Assembly (NCBI GenBank): GCA_002499195.1 | Contig: DAKS01000052.1 | Coordinates: 1-37,963 of the forward strand | DNA length: 37,963 bases | Origin: Euryarchaeota archaeon UBA443 | GTDB lineage: Archaea; Thermoplasmatota; Poseidoniia; Poseidoniales; Poseidoniaceae | Direction of reading: 5' to 3' | Shown: positions 26,027 to 34,505 of the stretch, in pieces | Position numbering within the stretch: the first letter of the stretch is position 1 | How the letters are laid out: every line of letters starts with the position of its first letter | Translations under genes and position numbers: made by a program | Notes under the pieces: model-generated | Told to the model about the DNA's origin: nothing | What the model saw: only the letters and a program-made list of their open reading frames with translations | The model's database searches: none

Positions 26027-27363
26027 CCAAGAAGTTCTTGATGCATATCGATATACTGAATGGTTATATCTCCGTTCATGAAATCTTCTTCATCCATAAT
26101 TCTTCGATGGAGTGGAATCAAATGTTCGACACCAGTAATGACTGTTTCATCGAGTGCTGTTCGCATACGTCGTATAGCATCCTCACGGTCTCGACCCCAG
26201 ACGAGAAGTTTTGCAAGCAATGAATCGAAGCATCCTGGCATCTCATATCCCGGATGAGCGTGTGTATCAACCCGCACCCCGAATCCGGATGGAAAATGAC
26301 ATTCCCAAAGACGCCCAGGACTTGGAATAAACTCAGCAGGATCCTCCGCATTGAGTCGACACTGGATGCTGTGGCCTCGCCAAGCAATATCCTCCTGCTT
26401 GAGAGAGAGTGCTTCTCCTTGGGCCACCCGAATTCCTAATTCAACAAGATTATGCCCTGTTATCAATTCAGTAACCGTATGCTCAACTTGAACTCGTGGA
26501 TTGACTTCTAGGAAGTAAAAATCACCGTTCGCATCACGCAAAAATTCGAAGGTTGCTAATCCCTTGTATCCTACAGATTCAGCACCTTTACAAACCAATG
26601 ACCCGATCTCATGTCGCTTTTCGGGAGTAAGCCAAGGCCCTTCTTCAACAAGTTTCTGATGCCGCCGTTGAATCGAACAGAAACGCTCACCGAAATGAAT
26701 CGCATTCTTTCCATCAGCAAGAACTTGAAATTCGACGTGCTGAGCACCTTGAATGTACTTCTCGACAAAGACTCGATCGTCTCCAAACGCAGACTTTGCT
26801 CGCGATTGACACAGTTTGAGCGCACTTTCGAATTCACTTTCCTGTTCAACGATCTGCATTCCGATTCCCCCTCCTCCAGCAGCGGCTTTGATGATGACTG
26901 GATAACCGATATCATCTGCCAATGCTGAAGCGACTGACGCTTCAGAAATCGGTTCTGATGATCCTTTTGCTGTTGGTAATCCTGCCGCTTCCATTGCAGC
27001 TCTCGCCTCGATTTTATCACCGAGTAATGTAATGACATCAGCACTCGGTCCAATGAAGGTGATACCCTCCTCCTCCAAGCGTTTCACAAAACCAGCGTTT
27101 TCAGCGAGGAAACCATAGCCAGGATGAACTGCATCACAGCCCATATCTTTCGCTGCTTGAACAACCGCTTCGATGTCCAAATATGCATCGAGAGGATTAA
27201 TCACATCCCTGAATGTTGCATCATCTGCAAGTTGAACCGGTAGGGACAATCGGTCTTCTTTGCCATAGATAATCGCTGCTTCAATACCCATATCTCGTAA
27301 CGTTCGCATGATTCGAAGCGCGATTTCACCGCGGTTTGCAATGAGGACTTTCGAGAAACCCAT
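26023..27363 (-). CDS. accC: biotin carboxylase subunit of an acyl-CoA carboxylase
   Basis: A 446-residue ATP-grasp enzyme that carboxylates biotin on a carrier protein using bicarbonate and ATP, the first half of acetyl- or propionyl-CoA carboxylase. The numbering follows E. coli AccC closely: Lys159 (PVIIKAAAGGGG), the Gly-rich loop 163-166, His209, then QRRHQKLVEE (232-241) and FLEVNPRVQVEHTVTE with Glu286, Asn288 and Arg290. The start used is MGFSKVLIANRGEIA at 27363; an upstream ATG at 27396 would overlap the divergent gene and adds a non-homologous leader. No carrier or carboxyltransferase gene is in the window. It could supply malonyl-CoA to the megasynthase, although archaeal homologues also serve propionyl-CoA. 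Confidence 0.92.
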   Translation of the reverse strand: MGFSKVLIANRGEIALRIMRTLRDMGIEAAIIYGKEDRLSLPVQLADDATFRDVINPLDAYLDIEAVVQAAKDMGCDAVHPGYGFLAENAGFVKRLEEEGITFIGPSADVITLLGDKIEARAAMEAAGLPTAKGSSEPISEASVASALADDIGYPVIIKAAAGGGGIGMQIVEQESEFESALKLCQSRAKSAFGDDRVFVEKYIQGAQHVEFQVLADGKNAIHFGERFCSIQRRHQKLVEEGPWLTPEKRHEIGSLVCKGAESVGYKGLATFEFLRDANGDFYFLEVNPRVQVEHTVTELITGHNLVELGIRVAQGEALSLKQEDIAWRGHSIQCRLNAEDPAEFIPSPGRLWECHFPSGFGVRVDTHAHPGYEMPGCFDSLLAKLLVWGRDREDAIRRMRTALDETVITGVEHLIPLHRRIMDEEDFMNGDITIQYIDMHQELLG

Positions 27364-27388
27364 AGCCGTTGGGTGAACGAGACACCCT

Positions 27389-27802
27389 ATGAGCAAAGCG
27401 GTCGGAGAGTTCCAATATCAGCCTCCTATTATTAAATTCAAAGAGTTAATAAGCAACGGTGATATTGTAGTCTTTGGTGATACCATGTTAGAAAGAAAAA
27501 CCCGCCCAGCAACCGAAGAAGATTTGATCGTACCGAATGATAACCATCCTATGCAACCAGGCGACGGAACGCCATTTGTTTTCCGTTCAGTTTTGGTCGA
27601 TGGCCAGCCAGCGAAAGCAGGGATCGGTTCACTTGGAGGATACAGTGAGCGCATTGCAATCGGATTCGAGAAACCTCATTCTGATTTCGGAAAGGAGTTT
27701 GCAACGAAACACTTCCAAATCCGGCAAGACGAGCCTGGCCGATGTTATTGGGGACATGACAACCAGTCATTTACAATCGAAGTCTTTGTCGATGATGACT
27801 AG
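27389..27802 (+). CDS. unassigned 137-residue protein
   Basis: A soluble acidic protein with no signal peptide, membrane helix or motif I can name. It is likely beta-rich, with segments such as NGDIVVFGDTML, PFVFRSVLVDG and RCYWGHDNQSFTIEVFVDDD. It starts ATG at 27389, divergent from the biotin carboxylase gene with only 25 bases between starts, so the promoters must overlap. It ends 7 bases from the convergent CysJ-like gene. The clean isolated reading frame in a tight gap argues that it is real. Confidence 0.6.
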   Translation: MSKAVGEFQYQPPIIKFKELISNGDIVVFGDTMLERKTRPATEEDLIVPNDNHPMQPGDGTPFVFRSVLVDGQPAKAGIGSLGGYSERIAIGFEKPHSDFGKEFATKHFQIRQDEPGRCYWGHDNQSFTIEVFVDDD

Positions 27803-27809
27803 CGAAGAA

Positions 27810-29060
27810 TCAATACACGTCACGCAAGTAACGCTTCTGTTCCTTCATCATGGTCTTCTCGATGAAGTGCGTAGCGTCCGCTTCTGACATACCACCGTGT
27901 TCTATTGCAATATCAATGAGGGCACGATGTACGTCCTTTGCCATGTATTGCTTGTCACCACAGATGTAGAAGTATGCTCCGTTCTCAAACCATTCCCATA
28001 CTTCAGCACCATGCTCCTTGAGGCGATGTTGAACGTATATTTTCTCTTCTTGATCTCTTGACCAAGCTGTGGTAAATCTGTACAGATTACCTCCATCGAG
28101 CCAGCCTTCAATCTCATCCTTGTAGTAGTACTCTGTCTTCTCGGATTGGTCGCCAAAGAACAACCAGTTACGGCCGGTTGCTTTGTCATGGACACGTTGT
28201 TCCATAAAAGCACGAAACGGTGCGATACCTGTTCCAGGCCCGACCATGATGATGTCCGTGTTTGGATCTTCTGGAAGGATAAACGACTTTGTTGGCGACA
28301 TGAAGACGCCGACATCGGTCTCGTTGACAACTGCTTCATCAGCCATGTATTGCGTGGCCAATCCGCCGCGTTGGCGGTCATGATAACTGAAACGAACGAT
28401 ACCAACAGTCAATTCAACAAAACCAGGATGTGCATCGTGAGAAGATGCAATCGAATAGAGACGTGGTTTGAGGCGATCGGCTAATTCAAGGAATTCTTCA
28501 GGAGAGTACTTGACATTGAATTCTCGCATGATATCGACATAATCTCGAGTCCATAGGTAATCCTCAATTGCTTTTGCATCAGCAACGATAGCTTTGACCT
28601 TTGAAGCAGGATCATCGGAGGGAAGACTCGAGTTCAATCCTGGTGGCAAATCGCCTTCGGCTGAACTTGACCAATCCATATTATCGCGACTGCGCTTGAC
28701 AATACTCATGGAAATAGACATGCCCGATGATACGATTTTACTAGTCAATGATTGTACGAACTTCTTGTTCGCCATGTGGACCTCGTAATCTTTCTTGAGG
28801 GCCGAGTAAAGATCCTTCTCGCCCTTATGCGATTCAACGGTTTGGTCACGGTCCCAGCCTTGTATTTCGATTAACTCCTCAACGATATGAGGGGGATTCT
28901 CTGGCAATACTCCAAGAGCATCACCGACTTTGTAATCAAGACCAGAATCGCCCAAAGCGAAGACGATGTGGCGAGTTTCTTTTCGAGATCCTTCGCCATT
29001 GAGGATGTAGTTTTCAGTGATTTTGGAATTATAGGGGTTTTTTGCGGACCAGTTGCTCAT
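27810..29060 (-). CDS. CysJ-like FAD/NADPH reductase lacking the flavodoxin domain
   Basis: A 416-residue protein like the FAD/NADP half of sulfite reductase flavoprotein and cytochrome P450 reductase. Seen: FAD-binding RLYSIASS (Arg200) and GGLATQYM (232-239), the NADPH loop GPGTGIAPFRAF (274-285), CGD (367-369), and a C-terminal aromatic residue (Tyr416) that would stack on the flavin. The N-terminal FMN domain of CysJ is absent, so electrons must go to a separate acceptor, for example a flavodoxin, ferredoxin or sulfite reductase encoded elsewhere. A hydrophilic insertion lies near 110-155. The ribosome site AGAGGTG is four bases from the ATG. It is divergent from the MBL-fold gene. Confidence 0.88.
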   Translation of the reverse strand: MSNWSAKNPYNSKITENYILNGEGSRKETRHIVFALGDSGLDYKVGDALGVLPENPPHIVEELIEIQGWDRDQTVESHKGEKDLYSALKKDYEVHMANKKFVQSLTSKIVSSGMSISMSIVKRSRDNMDWSSSAEGDLPPGLNSSLPSDDPASKVKAIVADAKAIEDYLWTRDYVDIMREFNVKYSPEEFLELADRLKPRLYSIASSHDAHPGFVELTVGIVRFSYHDRQRGGLATQYMADEAVVNETDVGVFMSPTKSFILPEDPNTDIIMVGPGTGIAPFRAFMEQRVHDKATGRNWLFFGDQSEKTEYYYKDEIEGWLDGGNLYRFTTAWSRDQEEKIYVQHRLKEHGAEVWEWFENGAYFYICGDKQYMAKDVHRALIDIAIEHGGMSEADATHFIEKTMMKEQKRYLRDVY

Positions 29061-29176
29061 GAATACACCTCTTATGTCGCGACAGTTTTTCCCAATTGAG
29101 GGCTACTTATCATCATTCTCTAGTGCCCATAGTCTTGTATCATAGGGTTGAAAGAGTGGATTAATGACCGTAGTCT

Positions 29177-29971
29177 ATGGCCCACGAGATAAGAATGCTC
29201 GGAACAGGTAATGCATTTTTGCCTCATCTCCGTTATCATTCATTCCTTATCTTCGATCGAAAACACATTATCGATGCTCCTCCAACCGCTCTTCTCAGTT
29301 TACGACGTGAAGGTATTTCTCCAGCAGATATTGAAACCATTTTCATCACTCACCTTCACGGGGATCATGTCTTTGGTTTACCATTTCTTTTACTCGAGAA
29401 AAAATACATCTCGGATCGAGAAGGTGAACGACCACTCACGATCGTTGGTTCAAGTGGAGTAAGAGAACGCCTTCGGCAACTCTGCTCCCTTGCGTTTCCT
29501 GGTAGCCTTGATGATGCATTGGATAACGTTCGTTTCGTAGAGACACAAACGGGTACCATCGATGGATGGGATTGGGAGCGATTCAGGGTCCATCATGACG
29601 ATGCGGTCGACCCATTTGGATATCGCTTCCAGCACTCGGACGGATGCTCTTTTGTTCACTCAGGAGATTCAGGCCCTTGTGATAATCTTGAACAAGCTAT
29701 TGGAAAATCTCAACTCGCCGTCGTTGAAATGGGCTTTCCTCAATGGGTTCCATCCGATCACCATCACAAACCAGACGACATTCAAGCATTAGCGGAATCT
29801 CAACCTGATGTCACACTTCTCATCACTCACACCTTTGTCGATTCACAACAATCACAACTCGAACCTGTGTTGACCGATTCACTTCCAAACCATCCAGAAA
29901 ATGTTCACCATCTTGAAGATGGAGACACTTGGGTTTTCCAGAATTCGGAATGGATCTATCTTGAAATTTAA
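29177..29971 (+). CDS. metallo-beta-lactamase-fold hydrolase, RNase Z-like
   Basis: A 264-residue cytoplasmic protein. Seen: N-terminal MLGTGNAFLP, the zinc motif THLHGDH (His59, His61, Asp63, His64), a later SGDSGPCDN Asp ligand, and a C-terminal ITHTF His ligand. The layout and GTG start strand resemble RNase Z and related phosphodiesterases, but the exosite arm of true tRNase Z is not obvious and the protein is short. I therefore call the fold with confidence and leave the substrate open. No ribosome site is seen, so the mRNA may have a short leader or none. A T-rich stretch follows the stop. Confidence 0.82.
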   Translation: MAHEIRMLGTGNAFLPHLRYHSFLIFDRKHIIDAPPTALLSLRREGISPADIETIFITHLHGDHVFGLPFLLLEKKYISDREGERPLTIVGSSGVRERLRQLCSLAFPGSLDDALDNVRFVETQTGTIDGWDWERFRVHHDDAVDPFGYRFQHSDGCSFVHSGDSGPCDNLEQAIGKSQLAVVEMGFPQWVPSDHHHKPDDIQALAESQPDVTLLITHTFVDSQQSQLEPVLTDSLPNHPENVHHLEDGDTWVFQNSEWIYLEI

Positions 29972-30163
29972 GATATTTTTTGTTTCATAATAAGGGAGTT
30001 CCCCGAAATCATTGCACTGAAATAAAATCTTTTTTTGTCCAATAATAAAGACCTTCAATTATTTTCAACGGTCATCCTTATGAGGGGGACTCGGACTCAC
30101 AGAAACTACCCCGGTGCGAGAGGTAAGCCTCCCAAACGAGGGGTATATAATGGAGGTCAAAAA
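29972..30163. other. AT-rich spacer before orc1/cdc6, candidate replication origin
   Basis: This 192-base gap begins with AT-rich sequence (T-runs at 29977-29982 and 30030-30036), possibly serving both as terminator for the MBL gene and as an unwinding element. It ends with GC-rich segments. CCCAAACGAGGGGT (30132-30145) resembles the AAACGA-GGGG tail of euryarchaeal origin recognition boxes, directly followed by TATATAA and the orc1 ribosome site GGAGG. Archaeal origins usually lie beside orc1/cdc6. Support is positional and by partial motif only. Confidence 0.35.
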
Positions 30164-31405
30164 ATGAAGAAAAACATCTTCGACAAATTGCTCTCCAAAG
30201 AAAGTTTGTTCACAAATAAAGAGATTCTTCATCATAGTCATCGCCCTATGGTCATGCCTCACCGTGAAAAAGAAATTGAAAGAATTGCCTTCAATCTTGT
30301 CGAAGCCTTGAACGGACAAATTCCTTCCAACATGATTCTCTACGGAGTGACTGGTGCTGGAAAAACAGCAGTTACACTTCACGTTACAAATCTACTCAAG
30401 GAAAAAGGCGAACAAATGCGACGGGACATCACTCCTGTAATCGTCAACTGTCGACAAATTGATACGCAATATCGAGTTCTGTCACACATTGGAAATAGTC
30501 TTCTCGAGGAACATGAAATCGATGAGATACCATTCACTGGATGGCCAACAGACCGCGTCTTCAAGGAATTGGTTCGACGAATGGATTCTAGAAAAGGTGT
30601 TTATGTCATCGTCCTTGATGAAATCGACCACCTCGTTCGAAAAGCTGGAGATGATCTCCTTTACAATCTCACAAATCTGAATTCCTTCCTTGACGAAGCA
30701 CGTGCTTGTGTTATCGGTATTTCCAACGATCTCAAATTCACAGAATTCCTCGACCCTAGAGTCCGATCACGACTTGGGCAACAGGACATCCTCTTTTCTC
30801 CATACGATGCTGAACAACTCAAGGACATCTTGCGTCAACGCTCGGATGAGTCCATCGTACCAGAGGTAGTTTCAGAAGGCGTCATAGCACTTTGTTCTGC
30901 ATTCGCAGCCCAAGAGCATGGTGATGCGCGATGCGCTCTTGATTTGCTTCGCGTTTCAACTGAAAAGGCAGAACAACTCGGAGACAAAAAGGTTGAGCAA
31001 CATCACGTCCGAATGGCTCAGCATCAAATCGAGGCTGACCAAATTGAACCAGTCATTGCAGGCTTGCCTACACAACAGAAACTTGTATTGGCTGCTGTTT
31101 TGATCAACGAACGCAATGGTCTGAAAAATATCCAGACAGGTCAGTTGTACGACGTCTATGACCAAGCTTGCTCATATCTCAACCTTCCATCGCTCACACA
31201 ACGTCGAATTTCTGGAATCATTGCTAATCTCGATATGCTCGGACTCATTACCGCTAGAACTCGAAGTCGTGGCCGTTATGGTCGTTCGAAGGAAATCAAT
31301 TCCTGTATTCCAAGCAACGTTGAGACTCAAGAAATCATGATGAGTGCTGATGAGAACATGAGAGCTGTGTTTAACAGCCGCTACCGTCAACAACGCCCAC
31401 TATGA
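30164..31405 (+). CDS. cdc6: Orc1/Cdc6 replication initiator ATPase
   Basis: A 413-residue AAA+ protein that binds origin boxes and loads the MCM helicase in archaea. Seen: Walker A GVTGAGKT (61-68), Walker B VIVLDEID (148-155), sensor-1 GISND, and a C-terminal winged helix (about 330-413, with a basic RTRSRGRYGRSKE wing). The start is ATG at 30164, with GGAGG seven bases upstream; an in-frame ATG-less extension to 30035 lies across that site and gives an unlikely leader. The AT-rich region just upstream may be the origin it acts on. A four-helix membrane protein follows 39 bases on. Confidence 0.92.
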   Translation: MKKNIFDKLLSKESLFTNKEILHHSHRPMVMPHREKEIERIAFNLVEALNGQIPSNMILYGVTGAGKTAVTLHVTNLLKEKGEQMRRDITPVIVNCRQIDTQYRVLSHIGNSLLEEHEIDEIPFTGWPTDRVFKELVRRMDSRKGVYVIVLDEIDHLVRKAGDDLLYNLTNLNSFLDEARACVIGISNDLKFTEFLDPRVRSRLGQQDILFSPYDAEQLKDILRQRSDESIVPEVVSEGVIALCSAFAAQEHGDARCALDLLRVSTEKAEQLGDKKVEQHHVRMAQHQIEADQIEPVIAGLPTQQKLVLAAVLINERNGLKNIQTGQLYDVYDQACSYLNLPSLTQRRISGIIANLDMLGLITARTRSRGRYGRSKEINSCIPSNVETQEIMMSADENMRAVFNSRYRQQRPL

Positions 31406-31444
31406 TTCGTTGTTCTTATATGGCAAATGGAGGTCGGCAAGTCC

Positions 31445-32014
31445 ATGAGCAGTGAAGAGAACACAGATTCTGGCGGATTCGCAGACATCTTCATCAAACC
31501 TTCAGTAACCCTATCTAAGTGGTACGTTGCCATTGGAGCATGGGGTCTTGTCCTCGCTATTCTCAATATGATGGGGCAGATTCATCCTACCTACCGAGTG
31601 TCGTGGGGAGGCCTTCTTACCTTCGAAACATTGGCTGATGCATTTGGAAACAAAGATGGCGCTCCTGTCTTCGTTCCTGGTGATGGTGTATTCATCGCCG
31701 CTTGTCTAGCTCTTCTTGGTCTTGGTCTACAATCGATCAATGAGAACGTTGATGGCGGTCTTGCTGGATTTGCTCGCTCGCTTGTACTCAATGATACATG
31801 GCCAGCCTTAGTCGGTGGTGAAGATGGTGGTTTGATGCGAACTATTGGAGCATGGTGCCTTCTCCTCGGATTTGGATTCTATATCGGATATGGTGCCATG
31901 CACATGGCATGGATTGACCTCGGTGTTTACTCCGTTTCCGTCACACTCGTAGCGTTTGGTTTTGCTCTCAATGCAGCAAGCCGAGCACCGCCTGGTGACG
32001 ATACCGTCATGTGA
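31445..32014 (+). CDS. four-helix membrane protein of unknown function
   Basis: About 189 residues with hydrophobic segments near 27-44, 81-98, 133-155 and 158-178 and an acidic cytoplasmic N-terminus (MSSEENTDS). No motif of a known transporter or enzyme is seen. GGAGGT lies ten bases before the ATG at 31445; the ATG at 31427 overlaps this site and is less likely. It is transcribed behind orc1/cdc6 and ends two bases from the convergent glycosyltransferase gene. Confidence 0.65.
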   Translation: MSSEENTDSGGFADIFIKPSVTLSKWYVAIGAWGLVLAILNMMGQIHPTYRVSWGGLLTFETLADAFGNKDGAPVFVPGDGVFIAACLALLGLGLQSINENVDGGLAGFARSLVLNDTWPALVGGEDGGLMRTIGAWCLLLGFGFYIGYGAMHMAWIDLGVYSVSVTLVAFGFALNAASRAPPGDDTVM

Positions 32015-32016
32015 GA

Positions 32017-33120
32017 TCATCGAAACAATCGTTTGTGACCATTGCGTGCAAAGACTGCATCTATGCAACCAAGGATGAGCCCTTGCCATAGTGCAATCGA
32101 CCATCTCAGAATAAGGATACGAACAGAGATTGCAAGAAACAAACCGCCTTTTCCGCCGTCTTTCTTAATACTTCGAGTGATTACTCCTAATGGACCTCGC
32201 CAAAACATCAATTCAACTAAAACGCCCAACATCAATCCACCAAGGGCTAACTGGGTTTGCCACAAATCTTGCAGTGTTTGATCTAGTGGTAATTCCAGAA
32301 GTAGTGGTATTAGACTTAGAATCATCAGCATTGTGATCGGGAAAATTGACAAGGCAATACCTGCGCTTCCAATGAAATCAAAACCAGGTCCTGAGCGTTG
32401 ACGGGACGGATAATGTCGAACAATTCGTACATGCGCACGAGCATCACGTCGCCGTTTACGCAAGAAGCGACGAACTCCAATCTCTGGTACGTGTGATACA
32501 AGCGCATCAGGAGCGTAAACAATGCTTCCACCTGCGTTCAACAATCGTAGACTGACTTCCATATCCTCTGCATGATACCAATTTGGATCAAAGCCTCCAA
32601 CATCGATTAGTGCTTGGCGATTAAACATCGAACAAGGACCGTTAGCCAATGATGTGCGCCTTGGTCTGCTTCGGTATTTTGATGCAATTTCAACTGCTCT
32701 GAAGCGACTCACTAGATCGGTATGTGTTTGGAAGATGGTTCTCCCTGTAACGGCTACTACGGTTTCTTCACCAACAGGGGCGTTTGCTAGTAACAATTGT
32801 TCTATCCAGTCTTGTTCTGGCCGGACATCGATGTCGGTAATAGCAACCCATTCCCCTTTGGCCGCCTCAAGAGCAGCCATTCGACCTGCAGATAATCCAA
32901 GTTCCTCTTGATGGATGACGGAGATTGCAACGTCCGATTCACCATTGGACTGCTTCCATCGATCCATGCTCGCCCCTGTTGAATCCGTTGAGCCATCGTT
33001 AACTGCGATAATCTCCAATGGGCGATGTGTCTGTGCGTGGATTGCATTCAAACAATCCTCGACCCAATGTTCGCCGTTGCGAGCGCAGACGGTCACGGTT
33101 ACGAGTGGTAATTCAGTCAT
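32017..33120 (-). CDS. family 2 glycosyltransferase, membrane-anchored
   Basis: A 367-residue GT-A fold enzyme that would transfer a sugar from a nucleotide sugar to a lipid or surface glycan at the inner membrane face. Seen: VNDGSTDSTG (40-49), the metal-binding DID (Asp96, Asp98), the acceptor/base motif HAEDMEVSLRL (183-193), then basic KRRRDAR and three C-terminal hydrophobic helices (about 255-277, 291-307, 326-350). Its ATG overlaps the stop of the CoA-biosynthesis fusion gene by four bases (ATGA), so the two share a transcript although their functions do not obviously connect. It could glycosylate surface proteins such as those at 12610 and 16003. Confidence 0.85.
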   Translation of the reverse strand: MTELPLVTVTVCARNGEHWVEDCLNAIHAQTHRPLEIIAVNDGSTDSTGASMDRWKQSNGESDVAISVIHQEELGLSAGRMAALEAAKGEWVAITDIDVRPEQDWIEQLLLANAPVGEETVVAVTGRTIFQTHTDLVSRFRAVEIASKYRSRPRRTSLANGPCSMFNRQALIDVGGFDPNWYHAEDMEVSLRLLNAGGSIVYAPDALVSHVPEIGVRRFLRKRRRDARAHVRIVRHYPSRQRSGPGFDFIGSAGIALSIFPITMLMILSLIPLLLELPLDQTLQDLWQTQLALGGLMLGVLVELMFWRGPLGVITRSIKKDGGKGGLFLAISVRILILRWSIALWQGLILGCIDAVFARNGHKRLFR

Positions 33121-34157
33121 TCTTCGGCCTCAAAATGAACAAGAAGATTCCTAGCACGATGCTTAGCTTGTATATCCAAGATACGCATAACAACACCTTG
33201 CCGGGGTTGTCCGTAAACGATAGCGGTTCCGAGTGGAGCTGTGGCAAGAACAAACATGGGAGCAAGGTCTTCTTCTCCATCGACTTCGATCAAAACCGGT
33301 TCATCCTGCTCAAGAGACCAACGTATTGCATTCAACAAGTCTGGTGTCAATTGGCCAGGTGGATTCGTGACCTTCTTGTGAAGCGAGAATTTATTGGCCT
33401 GAACTTGCAAGGAAACATCCAATGCTTCTCGCTTTGTTTGTCCGTCAACAAATGCAATATCAGGAATGACTCCCATATCCATTAGGCCTTTGACAGTGAC
33501 ATCGCCTACAGCAACCAGTGCTCGACTATACTGAGGAAGGGCTTCAAGCATTGCCGAGAGTGCAACTTCGGGAGCATCCTCAGGACCTTCAAACAATTCG
33601 CCCATTGGCGTTTTGAATTCATCATCTAAAATGTCGGGCATCCGCAGAATCCTCCCTTCATAGGAAGGTGGAATCCATGGGTGGCCTTCCTGATCGATAA
33701 GACCAAGTCGAATCCGACTTGATGAGAGGATCCCTCCAAGTTCATCATTGAGATGAGGTGCTTCGAGAATCGATAACGGAGGGAGTCCATTTTCGTATCT
33801 TCGTTCGTTGATCTGATGACATCTCGGAATCGTTTCTACCGTTGCAACGATGCTGTCGGCTGTTCGATGATTCGGTGCAGGGCCATGTGCATCGTTTAGA
33901 ACATGAACTTCGTAACGCAGATGTGCTATTTCGCTCAACCAAGTGAGCAATGCCTCCATTCGATCATCAAGTGATTGAATCCAACCACCTTTCGCCTGAG
34001 CCATCTCGTCATTGGTCACATGAACCTCGATAAAATCAGCTTGACGAAGTGCTGTTTGAATCAACAACTGATGTCCTGAATGAAATCGGTCGAACGTTCC
34101 ACCGATGAGACATCGACGGAATGAACGGTCCGCTTGCATGATGGTTCGCTGAAGCAT
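33117..34157 (-). CDS. fused phosphopantetheine adenylyltransferase and GTP-dependent dephospho-CoA kinase
   Basis: A 346-residue two-domain enzyme for the last two steps of CoA synthesis. The N-terminal domain (about 13-160) is archaeal PPAT (CoaD-like nucleotidyltransferase): GGTFDRFHSGHQ with the HxGH motif His26-Ser-Gly-His29, and SSSRIR (145-150), which matches the ISSTxxR motif. The C-terminal domain (about 195-346) is DUF359, the archaeal GTP-dependent dephospho-CoA kinase: VGDVTVKG (217-224), DGQTKR (238-243) and VDGEEDL (292-298). Normally these are separate proteins in archaea. The fusion would channel dephospho-CoA. The start is ATG at 34157 or 34139; a TATA-like AATATTAT (34191-34198) would give a very short leader. 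CoA is the substrate the PPTase needs. Confidence 0.9.
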   Translation of the reverse strand: MLQRTIMQADRSFRRCLIGGTFDRFHSGHQLLIQTALRQADFIEVHVTNDEMAQAKGGWIQSLDDRMEALLTWLSEIAHLRYEVHVLNDAHGPAPNHRTADSIVATVETIPRCHQINERRYENGLPPLSILEAPHLNDELGGILSSSRIRLGLIDQEGHPWIPPSYEGRILRMPDILDDEFKTPMGELFEGPEDAPEVALSAMLEALPQYSRALVAVGDVTVKGLMDMGVIPDIAFVDGQTKREALDVSLQVQANKFSLHKKVTNPPGQLTPDLLNAIRWSLEQDEPVLIEVDGEEDLAPMFVLATAPLGTAIVYGQPRQGVVMRILDIQAKHRARNLLVHFEAEE

Positions 34158-34190
34158 GAAGCCTTTGATGACATCGCTTCAAATTGGAGA

Positions 34191-34198
34191 AATATTAT
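34191..34198 (-). promoter_or_regulatory. TATA-like box for the CoA-biosynthesis gene
   Basis: On the minus strand this reads ATAATATT, 34-41 bases before the ATG at 34157. An archaeal start site about 26 bases downstream would leave a leader of about ten bases, consistent with the lack of a ribosome binding site. Confidence 0.4.
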
Positions 34199-34199
34199 G

Positions 34200-34500
34200 A
34201 AAAGCTGTGCCCTGATACCTAACGGCCTTGTTCATTGTTTCCTCGAAGGCCTGACCCTCGGTATCAGGGCGTACTGTAGAGCCGGATGGTTGTCTCGATT
34301 TCATCCCGAAGTCGATCGAGGACCCATAGTCCAGCCCGGGTTTCCGCTTTTGCACCGGAATTCACTCCCCGAAGGGTCCTCCCAGTCTTCGATAGCGGAC
34401 CGTATCATTGGTATCAGACTTCATTGCAATTTCACAGTAGCTCAGGCTGATGTTGCACGTACGGCAACCCCGGCTCACATATGTTACATTTCAATTCATC
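34200..34500. ncRNA. gene-free spacer with several inverted repeats, possible structured RNA
   Basis: No convincing coding frame lies between 34158 and 34505. The stretch is visibly more GC-rich than nearby spacers and folds in several places: an 11-bp perfect stem GCCCTGATACC/GGTATCAGGGC (34209-34219 with 34260-34270), an inner GGCCTT/AAGGCC stem (34224-34229 with 34246-34251), GGACCC/GGGTCC (34320-34325 with 34374-34379) enclosing TTCCG/CGGAA (34342-34346 with 34356-34360), and CTCGAT/ATCGAG. On the minus strand the 11-bp stem is followed by ACAGCTTTT, as at a transcript end. I looked for SRP helix 8 and RNase P core motifs and found neither. The strand is undecided, with a slight preference for minus. 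Confidence 0.35.
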
Positions 34501-34505
34501 GGAAT

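Noticed and set aside
26023..27396. Upstream start at 27396 for the biotin carboxylase
   Set aside because: It adds eleven residues not seen in the family and overlaps the divergent gene; MGFSKVLIANRGEIA at 27363 matches the usual N-terminus.
30035..30163. N-terminal extension of Orc1/Cdc6 to 30035
   Set aside because: The extension crosses the GGAGG ribosome site and an AT-rich spacer and starts from a TTG with no site.
34200..34500. Identity as SRP RNA or RNase P RNA
   Set aside because: The SRP helix 8 motif (GGAAG..AGCAG) and the RNase P core (GAGGAAAGTCC, ACAGAA) were looked for on both strands and not found.
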